Shown here: in pieces, positions 32,209-43,837 of the stretch
How positions within the stretch are numbered: position 1 is the first letter of the stretch
Layout of the letters: each line of letters opens with the position of its first letter
DNA from: Diaporthe sp. PMI_573
Lineage: Eukaryota; Ascomycota; Sordariomycetes; Diaporthales; Diaporthaceae
Assembly: GCA_021399435.1 (NCBI GenBank)
Contig: JAJTUP010000001.1
Location: forward strand, 682,001-746,000
Direction of reading: 5' to 3'
DNA length: 64,000 nucleotides
Notes under the pieces: model-generated
Told to the model about the DNA's origin: nothing
The model's input: only the letters and a program-made list of their open reading frames with translations
Database searches by the model: none
Translations under genes and position numbers: made by a program

Positions 32209-33888
32209 ATGTCCAATGGCTCCGGTAGCCTCAGCGACGGCTCTGATGCCCCGCAGGTGGTGCTTCCATGTCCGGATCGCTACAATCACAAGATTCATGT
32301 CGGTTACTCGGAGGACAAGGAAGTCTTGAGCTCGGACAGGGAGGCATTTGCCCGCAACCAACCTTATGGGCCGTCGCATTATAATCAGTACAATGCAGGT
32401 TACAGCGACCGCTACAATATATACAACCGTGGAGTACAACACGCCGAGTACCAAAGACCGACAAGTAACAGGAAAATATGTGGACTGCGGCCTGCATGGT
32501 TCTGGACTGCCGCAGTGTTGGTTGTGCTCCTGTTGATCGGCGCAACTGCCGGCGCCGTCGTGGGTGGCATGATGCGCCGCCAGAGCAAGACGCCCTCGCC
32601 GGAGTCGTCAACATCGTCAACATCGCCGACCCCAAAACCTGAGCTACTAGGCTCCCAGCTCAGCGCGGTCAACTGGACGGACAGCGCCGGAACACAGCGC
32701 AAAGCTGTCTTTTACCAACGGAACGGTACTCTTCATGTGAGCCACAACGGCGGCGGAAACGGCAGGGGCTCGTGGACGGAGATGAACATCGAGGACCAGT
32801 TTCCCGCGGGCGCGGTGGCAGCTATGAACGCGACGCCGCTGGCAGCGAGCTTCACGAGCGCCGACGCGGATGCAGACAAATTTTTCAGCGCCGCGCTCTA
32901 CTATTTCGACAAGGACAACAACATCCGCGACCTGGTGAGCACGTCGGATGACCTAGCAGCGTGGTCCAAGGGCCCGCTATGGGACGTCTCGGTAGCTGCG
33001 AGCGCCATGTCCGGGCTGGCGGCGGCGGCGCACATATGTGCGGAGGGCTGCCTCGGCGACCGCATCGTCGTCTTTCAGGGGAGCGGCGGCGACCTGTTCT
33101 CTGTCCACGGGCCGGACTGGACCGATGCCCCGACGCGCATCGTCGCCGCCAACATCGGCACGCCCCTCGCCCTGACGCCGGCCGCGTACGTCAACAGCTC
33201 CAGCGACGACCCGCCCGTCGACTGGACGGCTGAGCGGACACAGCTGCGGTTGTACTACCATCGCGCCCAGAGCATTGACGAGTTCTTCTTCAACGACGAG
33301 ACGCCGCTGGTGTGGAATGCAGGTGAGACACAAAGAAGCCCTTCCCTTACCCTACAACATCATCTTCACCGGACACGGATCTCTGACAGACAGACTGGCC
33401 GGCGGCAGCGTTCGCGGGCGTAGCAACAGGTCTCGACAGGGATGCAGCGCGTGGACTGGCGACATCACCCGCGGGCCCCAACAGCGTCGTGCAGGTGACG
33501 ACGCTGAAAGAGTCCGGCAGCGCCGTGGTGAGCTTCGTGAAGGGCACGACGGGCCGCTTCGAGGACAGCACTTGCGACCTCCCGGCGCGGTTCGCTGACG
33601 ACGGCGATGTCATCACCGGGGCGCCGAGTCAAGGAGCGGCGGCCGTCGCGTTGAGCCACAACTTTGGCCTCTACGTGCTCACGGAAGACGGGACGCGGAT
33701 ACTGGAATGTAAGTTTCCCTGGCCCTATTTGCTAATTTCCCCTAACCATCTTGACCGGATCTCTCTCGATGCGTTATCTCCTATGGGACAACCGTTCTAG
33801 CCTCCTTGACCATAGAATTAACGTGACCGCAGACAGCTGGTCCAATGCGGGCCCGGACTCGTTCCGATTTCAGGCAACGGTCGTATAG
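32209..33888 (+). CDS. membrane-anchored fucose-lectin-like beta-propeller protein
   Basis: Three exons (32209-33322, 33394-33708, 33833-33888) give 494 residues, with all junctions in phase. The N-terminal 90 residues are polar and rich in Tyr, Asn and Ser. A single hydrophobic segment (FWTAAVLVVLLLIGATAGAV, about residues 97-116) is followed by a Ser/Thr/Pro stalk, so this is a type II membrane protein with the C-terminal domain outside. The C-terminal 330 residues have repeating blocks typical of fungal fucose-specific lectin propellers: SAALYYFDKDNNIRDL, RTQLRLYYHRAQS, GLYVLTEDGTRILEYSWSN. Such proteins bind sugars, but the binding residues cannot be confirmed here. It sits next to an AA9 gene, which would suit a cell-surface role. 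Fold assignment is by recalled pattern. Confidence 0.75.
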
Positions 33889-34862
33889 AAACGCATGGCT
33901 ATTCATTAGTGTCATTCAAGTGCAAAGCATGTTGTGTACAATTTACTTCAAGCGTTGTTTTAAGCCCCTCTGGATACTCTGTAAATCTGTGTTTGTTGGT
34001 GTATATACTGCGCCTTCCTCAAATTGAGCTAGGCACATATGATTGCTTTGATGACTCACGAAAGACATTCGTCTGCTTGCGGTGTTTATCTCATAGGGAG
34101 CATGTCATGGATTCTGTGTTTCTAGTCTTTGCCTTTTGTCCTAAATACCAAGAGGAAACAGCAGGCAGGAGGGTACCGCGGCCTCTGGTACGTAGTGTGT
34201 CGCACTACTAAAGTTATTCACTCGAGATTTTCCCTTAGCATGCATAACAATACGTAAATTATTTCGCGTGTGTGTCACACGATGGAATGAAGCTATCGCA
34301 GCAGGTCAAGCTGAGCCACGCGTGGCGTCGGAGCTCTCCCTGCATCTCATTGAGCACAACAGCAAGCTTGGTAAGATAAGCGTCATATGTTTTACTGCCC
34401 CCGAAATATTGACCTGGCGCAAGCGAGCTGTTACCTAGGACTCAAGCAAATATGCAAGCTATTGCTTAGGAGTTGCCATATTGCAGGAGGTTGCTCCCTG
34501 TGGAACCCGATAGTGCATACGGTCAATCCCGACAAATCTGACAAGCTGCATAAAAGGGCATCACCACCTTGTCAGCAACTGCCAACTAGATAACCAAGAG
34601 ATACGAACCAGTAATGGCGTCGGACGCTATTTCGCCGGCTACTGTTATTGACCATGCGGGGTTCGACGCGTGATAATGCATGCACTCGTTAGGTTACTAC
34701 GCAAGATCAGCCGTCAGCACTGTGTTCGTCAATACGCCTATACGCTGATACGCTGATGACACTTTCTGACCTTAAAGTAGCTTTCTCGCATTGATCATCT
34801 CACGTCTTCCGAATAATCGCCCATATGCACTTGCAAGACTGTAATTACTTTTGTCATCCACA
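33889..34862. other. intergenic, promoter side of the FAD monooxygenase gene
   Basis: No full gene. A 19-codon ORF (34614-34673, MASDAISPATVIDHAGFDA) begins 249 bases before the monooxygenase start and could be a uORF if it lies in the leader, or a remnant. Confidence 0.4.
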
Positions 34863-36161
34863 ATGAACGCCTCCTCAACCCAGAAGCCCTTCACGATCGC
34901 CATTGTTGGCGGCGGGATAGGCGGCGTCGCCCTCGCCATCGGCCTAGCGGGCCGCGGCGTCCCCTTCCACATCTACGAATCGGCGCCATCGTTCGGCGAG
35001 ATCGGCGCCGGAGTCACTTTTGGCCCAAACGTCATCCGCGCCATGCATGGTCTGTCGCCGGCCATGCTCCGCGCGTACTCGAAACACGTCACTGCCAATG
35101 AGCCGCCGGAGCTGGCCGGCACGTTTCTGACGTATCGAAGAGGTTGGCTGCCGGAGGGGGAGGATGAGACGTGGGTGCCGGCCAAGATCTTCAACATGGT
35201 GAGCAAGGTCCAGGAGATCGACGGGATGTCTTTTCCTGTGAGGTGCTGTGTCCACAGGGCAAAGCTGCTGGATGAGCTCGTGGGGCTGCTTCCGGAGGGG
35301 TCAGCTTCTTTTAACAAGACGTTCGTGGGTGTTACGGAGAACGGAAGTGACGCGGACGATGGTGTTGTCCTGACGTTCGCGGATGGGTCTACCGCCACCG
35401 CGTCCGCACTCGTCGGGTGCGATGGGATCAAAAGCCGGACGAGGAAGCTCTTGCATGGGCCGGATGCCGAGCCAGAATATTCCGGCTACGTTGGGTACCG
35501 CGCGATGGCGCCGCGGGAGGTCTTTGAGCGGGTCATGGGCAAGGAGCTGGCGGGGACGGGTAATCTATTCCTCTGTCCGAGTGGACACGCAATCGCATAT
35601 CCGGTGGAGCACGGGTCGGCTCTGAACATCTTCGCAACGTGCTCGCCTCCAGAGGGTGTTTGGAAAGAAAAGGAATGGCGAGTGCCGCTGAAGGAAGGCG
35701 AACTCGTCCATGCTAATAGGGAATTGCACCCCGGCCTGTTAAAGTTGTTGCTGGAGCATGGGAACGGGGAAACATGGGCAGTCTTTCACTACCCACAGGA
35801 CAAGCCGTACTTCCAGGGGAAACTGTGTATCATGGGTGACGCTGCGCATGCTACCAGTCCACATATGGGAGCCGGTGCCGGCATGGCTATCGAGGATGCG
35901 CATATGTTGAGTGGCCTGTTAGGATCAATCGAAACACCTTCCGATATCGAAAGGGCTTTCGAGGCTTTCGATAAAGCAAGGCGGCCAAGGACACAAGAAG
36001 TTATCCAGCGGAGCAAGAAAAATGTCGAAAGGTACAAGGCTGTTGCGGCGGCAGAGGGAACCTATCTTGAACGTTTGAAGGACGAGTTCTACGAGACGTT
36101 TGGATGGCTATTCGACTTCGACCTAGATGAAAGCCTTAGACGTGCGATTTCAACGCTATGA
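34863..36161 (+). CDS. class A FAD-dependent monooxygenase (salicylate-hydroxylase-like)
   Basis: An intron-free ORF of 432 residues starts at MNASSTQKPF; the frame is open 12 bases further up but without an ATG. It shows the fingerprints of class A flavoprotein hydroxylases: GGGIGGVALAIGL for the FAD dinucleotide fold near residue 17, VGCDGIKSRTR (DG motif, about residue 185), and CIMGDAAHATSPHMGAGAGM (GD motif, about residue 325). The family uses NAD(P)H and oxygen to hydroxylate aromatic or heteroaromatic rings; salicylate and its analogues are frequent substrates. The length is usual for the family. No signal peptide, so cytosolic. Exact substrate unknown; secondary-metabolism members look alike at this level. 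Confidence 0.85.
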   Translation: MNASSTQKPFTIAIVGGGIGGVALAIGLAGRGVPFHIYESAPSFGEIGAGVTFGPNVIRAMHGLSPAMLRAYSKHVTANEPPELAGTFLTYRRGWLPEGEDETWVPAKIFNMVSKVQEIDGMSFPVRCCVHRAKLLDELVGLLPEGSASFNKTFVGVTENGSDADDGVVLTFADGSTATASALVGCDGIKSRTRKLLHGPDAEPEYSGYVGYRAMAPREVFERVMGKELAGTGNLFLCPSGHAIAYPVEHGSALNIFATCSPPEGVWKEKEWRVPLKEGELVHANRELHPGLLKLLLEHGNGETWAVFHYPQDKPYFQGKLCIMGDAAHATSPHMGAGAGMAIEDAHMLSGLLGSIETPSDIERAFEAFDKARRPRTQEVIQRSKKNVERYKAVAAAEGTYLERLKDEFYETFGWLFDFDLDESLRRAISTL

Positions 36162-36789
36162 AGCACCTAGATTAAACGCATGTGGAATTTTAATGATGAA
36201 GTAGCGAATTCTCAAAGGGGGAGAAATAGAGAAAGCACGAAAAAAAGGAGTAGCAGGCGTCACACCTGATATATGAGAATCTCATTGACTATGATCTTTC
36301 TGATCCAGGCAATATCTCGTGGGATTTCAATTTTCCTACTCTTTTCCTTCCTACAGCCCTTGGTAATGCTCTAGGGTGACGTTTACCTCGACTAGTTACA
36401 AGTAGCAATTAAAGCCCCTGGAACTTCCCAATTCAGATTCATTCTGGTGACTCCATGATTCTATTCTCATTCTCCAAGCCGACGGTAGACGAGCCAATTC
36501 GCCATGATATCTAGCCTTATTGCGGCATGATTTCCAGTTTTGTCCCGGAAATGCTACAAAACGTTTCCTGAAGTTGGAAGTATTAGCCGGGTGCTTTCCA
36601 AGCTCGCAACAACTTTGCCTTTATTGTGTAAATATATGGGTAACTAGCACCGTAAAGGTTGGAGGAGCCCAACATTGGGTCCCCTAGCGAGCTCCACTCC
36701 ACTCCCAAGACACCTCAGCTCCGCGTCCCCAACTTCTCAACCCGCGACCTGGGGCGCGTCTGCAACTCAACGAACCAGGCATTAGAGTG
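36162..36789. other. intergenic, promoter of the SRPK-like kinase gene
   Basis: About 630 bases without an ORF of note between two plus-strand genes. Confidence 0.45.
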
Positions 36790-38332
36790 ATGATGCAACG
36801 AGTAAGACCAAAGCGACCTCTCAGCTCATACGCTTCGCCAGCCGGACGCCTCATTTTCCCACGTTCTGGAGTCAGATCGTGCCCTTTTCAATTGCCTCTG
36901 GCCGCTCGAGCTTTCGCAAGCACAATATCTAAACGGATTCACACATTCCCCAGCACAGGGTTTGACCAGCTCCCGCTGGACAACAAGGTCGAGGAAGAAA
37001 CGATACCAGAATACAAAACCGAAAGATTCTATCCAGTCAGACTCGGTGAAGTATTCTGCTCTAGGTATCAAGTCGTGGCGAAGCTAGGCTTTGGTACGAG
37101 TTCCACCGTTTGGCTGTGCCGAGACCTCAAGTATGTGTTCAAGCTTCCCGCTGAATAGATGCCGTTTGCTAAATGTGAGACACGCTTTTAAAAAGGGAGG
37201 AGGGATTCCATACGCTTAAGGTTTGCACCACGGGAGAAGATTCCTCGAATGAAGTCACTGTTTCTGGACTTGTCAGATCTATCGACGCCGAGCATCCCGG
37301 CAAGGCGCGTCTGCGAGTGGCACTGGACACTTTTCAGATCAAAGGACCGTACGGGTCTCACCAGTGCCTAGTTTTCGCCCCTCTTGGTCTCACGTACACT
37401 AAATTTCGGACATTGTTCCCGAACAACGCTCTGAACAAGGACCTTCTACAGCAAAGCCTGCTTATGATTTTACTCGGCCTAGATTTCCTGCACCAGGCGG
37501 GCATAATTCATACTGGTACTCTTCACTCAATTATTTTTGATTTTGCTGAAACTGAAACTTGTTCCAGACATATCGCCAAACAACATTCTCCTTGGAGTGG
37601 AAGACGCCAGCATTTTCTCAACGATCGAACAGATGGAGCTGCAGAATCCATCACCACGCAAGGTCCTAGATGATCGTGTAATCCATCTGTCGTATACAAT
37701 TCCAATCACGCATGGCGCTCCAGTTATCACAGACTTTGGTGCAGCGCGTCTAGGAGACTCAGGGCAGAAACACTTTGGTGACGTTATGCCTGGCATTTAC
37801 CGCGCCCCGGAGGTGATACTTGGTATGGAATGGGATTCTAAAATAGACATATGGTCTGTTGGAGTCATGGTTAGCAAAGAATGCCTCATACCTTCGAGTT
37901 CTACTTACTGATCTGTCCAACCCAGATCTGGGATCTGTTCGAGGGTGGCCGTCTTTTCCGTGCCGTGAAGGATGGACACCTGAACGACGAACAACACCTT
38001 GCGGAAATGGTGTCTCTCATGGGCCAGCCACCAAGAGAGTTCTTAGACCGTAGTGCCAAGTGCCGTCAATTTTGGGATAGTGAAGGTGAGCTTAGCCTGG
38101 AGTAACAACCACCTGTTTACGTATCTCACCGGCTATTGCAGGAAACTGGATCGCCGCAACGCCAATTCCTGAACAAACCCTCAACGGACGCGAGAAACAG
38201 TTGGAGGGCAGAGACAAACGGCTTCTGCTAGCTCTTGTGCGCAAAATACTACGGTGGACCCCCGAGGAGAGGCCTTCTGCCGAGGAACTTTTCGAGGACG
38301 AGTTCTTGACCCAGTGCCAAGAAGGAGGGTAA
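36790..38332 (+). CDS. SRPK-like protein kinase with presequence-like N-terminus
   Basis: Five exons fit in phase: 36790-37130, 37196-37515, 37568-37869, 37926-38085, 38142-38332; total 438 residues. The N-terminal 60 residues are rich in Arg, Ser and Ala with no acids ([20 protein letters not shown]), like a mitochondrial presequence. The kinase part has the SRPK hallmarks [20 protein letters not shown] and [20 protein letters not shown] with the ATP lysine, [13 protein letters not shown] as catalytic loop (HTD in place of HRD), [10 protein letters not shown], and [20 protein letters not shown]. The C-lobe ends [21 protein letters not shown]-protein kinases normally phosphorylate Arg-Ser splicing factors; this fungal-expanded subgroup is smaller and lacks the SRPK spacer insert, so its substrate is open. 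All catalytic residues are present. Confidence 0.85.
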
Positions 38333-40119
38333 AGCCAGGCTATTGGTCATGAGCGAGATACTACAACATCTTGATCATGCACTAGAGAGGAAGATGGAAA
38401 ACCGGGCGGTACAATCACAGCCCCTGTCCTATGCATCGAGTCGTTTGGAGCGCCAAGAACGAAATTCTCGAACCTCAATGTATTGTGCCAGAGACGGATC
38501 AGTTCAGCCACTTTTACTAGGCCTTCACGACAAGGCCAAGATGCTTTGAAATTTGGGCTGGCAGTCGGCCGAGCAAGATACGTCAATTTTCTACCTCCGT
38601 TAATAGCTCAATCCCCGGACTTCAGGCGAAAAGGGTCATTGGACTGCCTCCAGCACAGAAGGATACCAAGCACTTGAGCACCACAATCAACGAGTCGATC
38701 ATGTATGGCGTAGGAGTTGACCAACGAGTAAGTCAAAAGGAGAATGCAGCCACAGCCACACTCGAATGTGAGCATTAACAGTGGAACCATGTGAATGACT
38801 AATGGCACCGATCTACATCATTGACTTGAAACACTCATTCTAGGCCACTGCCCGGCAAGAGCCGAAGAGTCTCCCATTGCCTCTTGCTCGTTTCTATGTA
38901 CTCTCCGTTATTCAGAACCATCTGTACTTTGGCCATCTAAGCCGAGGACGACCAATGTTCAATTTTCTGTTTCCTTTAAAAGCGGCGTCTCCCATGAGTT
39001 GACAGCCACCTAGGCCTCGATTCAAATTTACATAGTACTGAAGTACTCGACTCCTCGCGGTACGGTCAACATCAATTATCCTGCTCTTGGCAGCTCCTGT
39101 GGAGTAGCGAGGGATTGTAGCTTCTTAATTAGCGTTGGAGCTCTGCAGTAACAGACCATCGGCATCTCCATCTGCCATGCCGATCGAACGAGATATAATA
39201 TCAATTTTGACTCGTGACCACTATAGGGCTGTAGCCAAGGCATTCTTCCACGCTTTACGACTCGAGTCCGGCCTGACGAGCTTACTTCATGACAACTCCT
39301 ACCGTACATCTTCTAAATACAGATTACCCTAGCATGGGGGTTTCGGCCAGAATTCTTGGTGTGTAAGGCAAGGCATTAGTGTATATCCATAAATGGTTTT
39401 TCTGGGGTCCTGTTGACCCTGTGGGGCAGTAAGCAGCCGTCTGCACGGTTGCACTGCCACCTAACCGGCGGAGACCACCCTGCACCCAATTTGGTATGTG
39501 CAAGTGATTCAATTGCTCTGCTGTCACATCCAAACGTCCTCGTCACTGCGGCCACGCTGAATCACGCTGTAATGATCACCATACTCTCCAAGTAGGCCCC
39601 CGATCGCTAAATTCTGTGGGGATTTTAGGGCAATTTGCACGCCCAAGCTGCACGCCCAGGGCAAATCACACGCACAATTGGGGCAAACAAGGGCAGGATC
39701 TTAGACTGTTTGAGAGGAGAAAACGCCAGCATTGCAAATTAATCATGGCATGGGGGCTAGTGCTCTGAGCCACCTACACCTGCTATAGGCAGTATAAATC
39801 TCTATACTCCTTGCAATGCTGTGTGCCATGCCGTTATGGTCAATCAACAAGACCTGTAAACCAACCAAACGCCTTGCCCAAAAACGCTGACCAAAAGCCT
39901 CGCCCAAAAATGCTGACCAAAAGCCTTGCTCAAAGATGTTGACCAAACGCCTCGCTCAAAGGTGCCAAAACCCAGAAGGAAAGACACAGAAGAAAGTCTA
40001 AGGGGTTTCATATTTAGTACATATTTGTTGTTAAATTAGGAAAATAGGGCAGAAATCCAGAGAAACAGAGGAGGGGGGGGGGGAATGGGGGCAAGAAACA
40101 TACTGTTTGCTCGTACAGC
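38333..40119. other. 1.8-kb intergenic region with a 26-bp tandem repeat
   Basis: No gene supported. A 26-bp minisatellite is at 39865-39966 and a G11 run near 40073-40083 lies in the 3' region of the next gene. Confidence 0.5.
39865..39966. repeat. 26-bp minisatellite, about 3.9 copies
   Basis: Units begin CCAAAAGCCT or CCAAACGCCT and end near GCTGA or GTTGA. Units are at 39865-39890, 39891-39916, 39917-39942 and 39943-39966 (partial). Differences are mostly C/T and A/G transitions. Confidence 0.85.
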
Positions 40120-40605
40120 CTAGAGAGACTTGGAGTTGGTCACACCAGCGGCGCCAGTGGTGTCACCACGGTTGTTGTTGAGCTTGAGCTCAGGCTTGGG
40201 CCACAGAGGGTAGGCGGCAAATGTACCGACCATCATGGAACCTATGAGGGCCATGACGGGCCGGTGGTGGACTGAAGGGCTGACAGTCAGGGGGCTGTGT
40301 ATGACGCTGTAGGCAATGTAGGACGTCGTCAGAATGTAGGTGATGTTGGTAAGGGAGAACATGGCGAATGGACCGGAGCAGATCCATCCTGCAATCTGGA
40401 AGATGCGGTTGCCAATGGTGACGCAAATGCCAAGGGTGGTATCTAGGGTTGAACAACAAACAATCATTAACAAGAAAGAAGAATCACAAGTTTGTTAGCT
40501 TCTGTACTTACCATTGTTGTTCTTCTTGTCGCTGAACATCGGGGTCGACATGGTTGTGTCTTTGGGTAGGCGAGTAACATCGAATCCAACTTGGAGGGAT
40601 CCCAT
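40120..40605 (-). CDS. small membrane protein of unknown function
   Basis: Exon 1 (40605-40512) and exon 2 (40442-40120) join across a 68-base intron with a GTAAGT donor and a CCCTAG acceptor. From MGSLQVGFDV the product has 138 residues; a shorter start is MSTPMFSDKKNNN at 40551. Three hydrophobic segments follow (LGICVTIGNRIFQIAGWICS, then FAMFSLTNITYILTTSYIAY, then VMALIGSMMVGTFAAYPLW), so it is an integral membrane protein with a polar C-terminal tail rich in Asn, Gly and Thr. I do not recognise the family. The well-formed intron and the two conserved-looking proline-rich loops support a real gene. Its 5' neighbourhood has a CT-rich leader. Confidence 0.7.
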
Positions 40606-41339
40606 GATGTTAGCACGTCTGAGGTAACCGTGTGTAGATGCGATGTCTTTGTGTTGTTGTCGGCAAACAAGAATGGGGGAGAGAGTTGTGTCGTCAAGCC
40701 GTAGCGTCGGCGTCGACAAGTCGTGTGCATGTGTGCACGGACCAGATGTGTGCAGTGGAGTGGTTGGATATGCCGTGGGCAAAAGAGAACACGCTCTACC
40801 TGTTCTTTACCTGGTTTGGCTTGATTGCTTATCGTCACATGGTCTGTCTTGTGATGTGTTCCAGGTGAGGAACTTGAAGTGAGAGGAAGGGGCTGGCTGC
40901 CTAAAGAGATGGAGTATTCTGGTCATCTCTGACTGACAGACCTCGAATGGTTTGGCCAAGGGCATCTGAACATTTGGGATGAGCGTCTGGCCTGGCGCAA
41001 GATCCCGGCCCCGGCAGCGTCTCTAGACCAACCGCCTGGCACACTGGGCTGTGCATGCATTCAGGGCAAGTTTATTAACTGAGGCCAACTAAACTCTGTT
41101 GAACTCAGCCTAGACTCATCCCCCTCGCCACCTCAGCACAGTCTCATCCTGTCCTCATGACTATTCCGAATCTGGGGGCAACTCAACAGGAGGGGTGAGC
41201 TTCTCTCGGCTACGAGCCCGAGCTGGGCTAAAGGGGCAGCGCCGTAGTAGTAACCTAAGTAGTTTGAGAGGAGTAAGAGGCTCTTCTTTTTCTCGGGAGA
41301 CGGAAATTTGGAAGGAAAGGAAACGGGAAAGACTAGAGG
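40606..41339. other. intergenic, no supported gene
   Basis: Leader and promoter of the small membrane protein gene, and the 3' side of the divergent kinase gene. Nothing else seen. Confidence 0.4.
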
Positions 41340-42467
41340 TCAAAATCCTGCAAACCAAGGATGACCCAATGCCTGACGAGCCGTGATCCGCTTCGCAGGG
41401 TCCAGGTTCAACATGCGCTGGACGAGGTCTCTGAACGAGATGTCTTGGACATCTGGCAATGTCGAGAACGGTTTATACGGAATATGCTCCTCCGTCCGCT
41501 CGTCCCAGAGCATCCCCAAGACCTGGCAGTTGACTTCCTCGTCTCCAACGTGCTTCATGAGCCCGTTCAGCCCATCCTTGTCCCCAAAGTACGAGACTTG
41601 GCGTTGCAGGCGGATGAATGCAGACAAGGCGCCCTGCGACTCGTGTTTCCGGAAATCATCGTCTGGCCCAAAGATGACACGGCCAAGCATAGCATAGATG
41701 CACTACGTCGTGCGGACTTGTTAGAGGTGTTGGGAGCCGCAATTCACTCGTGATCCACTTACTACGGCTCCAAATGAATACATGTCAGAAGGTTTGCTGA
41801 GTTCGCCCTTGAAATGTCCCTCTGGGCTGCGCCAATTGTCGTTTCCGGCCAACATTCCTTTAATGCACTGGCCTTTGGGAAGGTATGCGGCATTCTCGAT
41901 ATCAATAATCTGAACTTGGTCAATGATAGAGTCCGGCCGGATGTTGACCATGATATTGTCAGGCTTGATGTCTGAAGATAGACGATTAGTACTATGACTC
42001 TACCCCATCATGAAAGCTCAGATATCATGCTTCATGTTACCTAGATGCACGATATCTTGGTCATGCAACTCCGCGATTCCTTGAAGGCAAGCCTTGAGGA
42101 CTTGCTTTCTATCCGCCGTCGGCAATTGTTGCTTAGCCAGGCTCAGGAAGTCGTCTGTCAGGTATTTGTATACAAAGATGCATTTGCTGGGGATGGTATC
42201 TGAGGGCAAACGCAGGTTTTCGTGTTCGCGAAGTCTGGGTCGTATGCCCTCATTGAAGCTCGAGTATATTTCCTTTGGAATATCTTTCAAGATGAACTTG
42301 TCATGCCCGCATCTAAGGCACCATTATTAGCCCAATGCTCAAATGATACAAAATTGGAAGGGATGGGCGGACGTTGCCAACCACACGCGGCCAAGGTGCG
42401 GTCTCTCTTGGATCAATTCTTTGAAGATGTAGCGGCGCCCTGTAGCACCAAGTAAACTGGTAGCCAT
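41340..42467 (-). CDS. divergent protein kinase with HLD and DIE motifs
   Basis: Four exons (42467-42373, 42312-42041, 41971-41763, 41702-41340) keep phase throughout and give 312 residues. The N-lobe is short: the glycine loop is degenerate ([13 protein letters not shown]) but the ATP lysine is present in KFILKDIP. The catalytic loop is VHLDIKPDN, with leucine replacing the arginine of HRD. The metal site reads [10 protein letters not shown], so DFG has become DIE. The APE region reads [12 protein letters not shown]. The C-lobe ends with [20 protein letters not shown], normal for Ser/Thr kinases. This pattern recurs in a fungal-only kinase family (recalled), so it is probably selected and not decay. 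It may be a weak kinase or pseudokinase scaffold. The substrate is unknown. Confidence 0.8.
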
Positions 42468-43837
42468 AAGTACCTATGCCGGTTAGCTCTTCAAGGGACT
42501 AGGTGCAGCTGCGCGGTGACAGATCAAGCAAAGACCGCGTCATCCCTTCAGGGCCGACGAGTGTGCATTGCGCCCGCCGACGGTGGAGATTGTGGGCGGC
42601 ATCCCGCTCGCACTGCATGCAGATCTTCGTGGGAAGTGGGCAAAGGTGCCACATGCGTTCACCGTCCGGCCCGTCTCATATTTCCGTTGTCATACACACC
42701 TGGAAATTTATTTTCTGCCTCTTCTGAATCTTCTAAAAGAGCCCTCCCCGGCCACAATCAGCCACTAAATGAAAATAACATCTGACGCGCTTGCTAAGAA
42801 GATATATTAAGACGAGTTCATGACTAAGGTATACCTAGCCTTGGCACAGACAAACGTGCGAACCAAGGTAGAAAAATAGGGGCGGCGCCACGATCTACAT
42901 GTGCACCGCATGCGATATGCTGTGCATAAACGAGAACGTCGTGCTGCGAGCTCATTATACACATCGCGGCGTGTTTCACATAACACACGGATGCGCGCGT
43001 GGGGGGTGTGGGACTCGGATAATTCCGTGGATACGAAAACGACTCAGACGGTCGACCGACTCAACGCACTCGCCCACGTGCAAAAAGGCAAATCTGGACA
43101 AGAAGATCGGTTCTGCGGGTTCTCCTTGGCCACTCATGTCCGGCGGACCCGGGCGCTGTGCCAGGTTGCCAACTTTGATGTGTCGGGCATTGTTCAGAGC
43201 CCGATAGAGCTGCATGCCAACCCGCTTGCTTGCCCGCATTGCCCTCTCGGGAACCCTGAAGCTTGTCGTCTGATGATTCATAGCGGGTAGGGAGGGTCAT
43301 GGTTATGGTATGGTGGTCAGCTTAGGAGCTTGAGCTTACCTATGCACACACAGACACAGACACACCTCGTTTTAGCGGATTCCCAACTGCGATCCATTCG
43401 TGGTGTTTACGGAATAGCGTGCCCGACCTCCCGCGGCGGTGCTAAATCATGGACAAAGGCTTAATGAAAGGAACAACTCGATCTGCAGGTCTGTTTCCGC
43501 ATATGGTCTGGAGAGTAGCGGATAGCCTTCAGCTCGAGTTGGCAGTGTTTGTCTAAGAATAAGCCCGAGCCCAGGGTCCCCACGCACCCAGCAGCATTCC
43601 ACAGTATTCTCCACTGAGACATGGCGCATGAGCTCTGGAGCTGAAGATCCCTACCCTGCCATCTCCTTAAGCTTTCCCCAGGGTTGCAGGCGTGACAATG
43701 AGTTAGAGCAACTGCGGTATGCGGCGAGTCTTTAGGTTTTAAATAATACAAATCATCCCCTCTAAATGTATAGATGTTTGGATATCCCCCCTTAGTCGTT
43801 CGTTTCAAGTTTCTCTGCTAGCATTTGCGGTGCGAAG
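42468..43837. other. 1.4-kb intergenic region
   Basis: Divergent promoter region between the minus-strand kinase gene and the plus-strand multicopper oxidase gene. Only short unsupported ORFs. Confidence 0.45.

Noticed and set aside
24754..36161. Secondary-metabolite biosynthetic gene cluster
   Set aside because: Tailoring-type genes are present but no PKS, NRPS, terpene synthase or DMAT gene and no cluster regulator.
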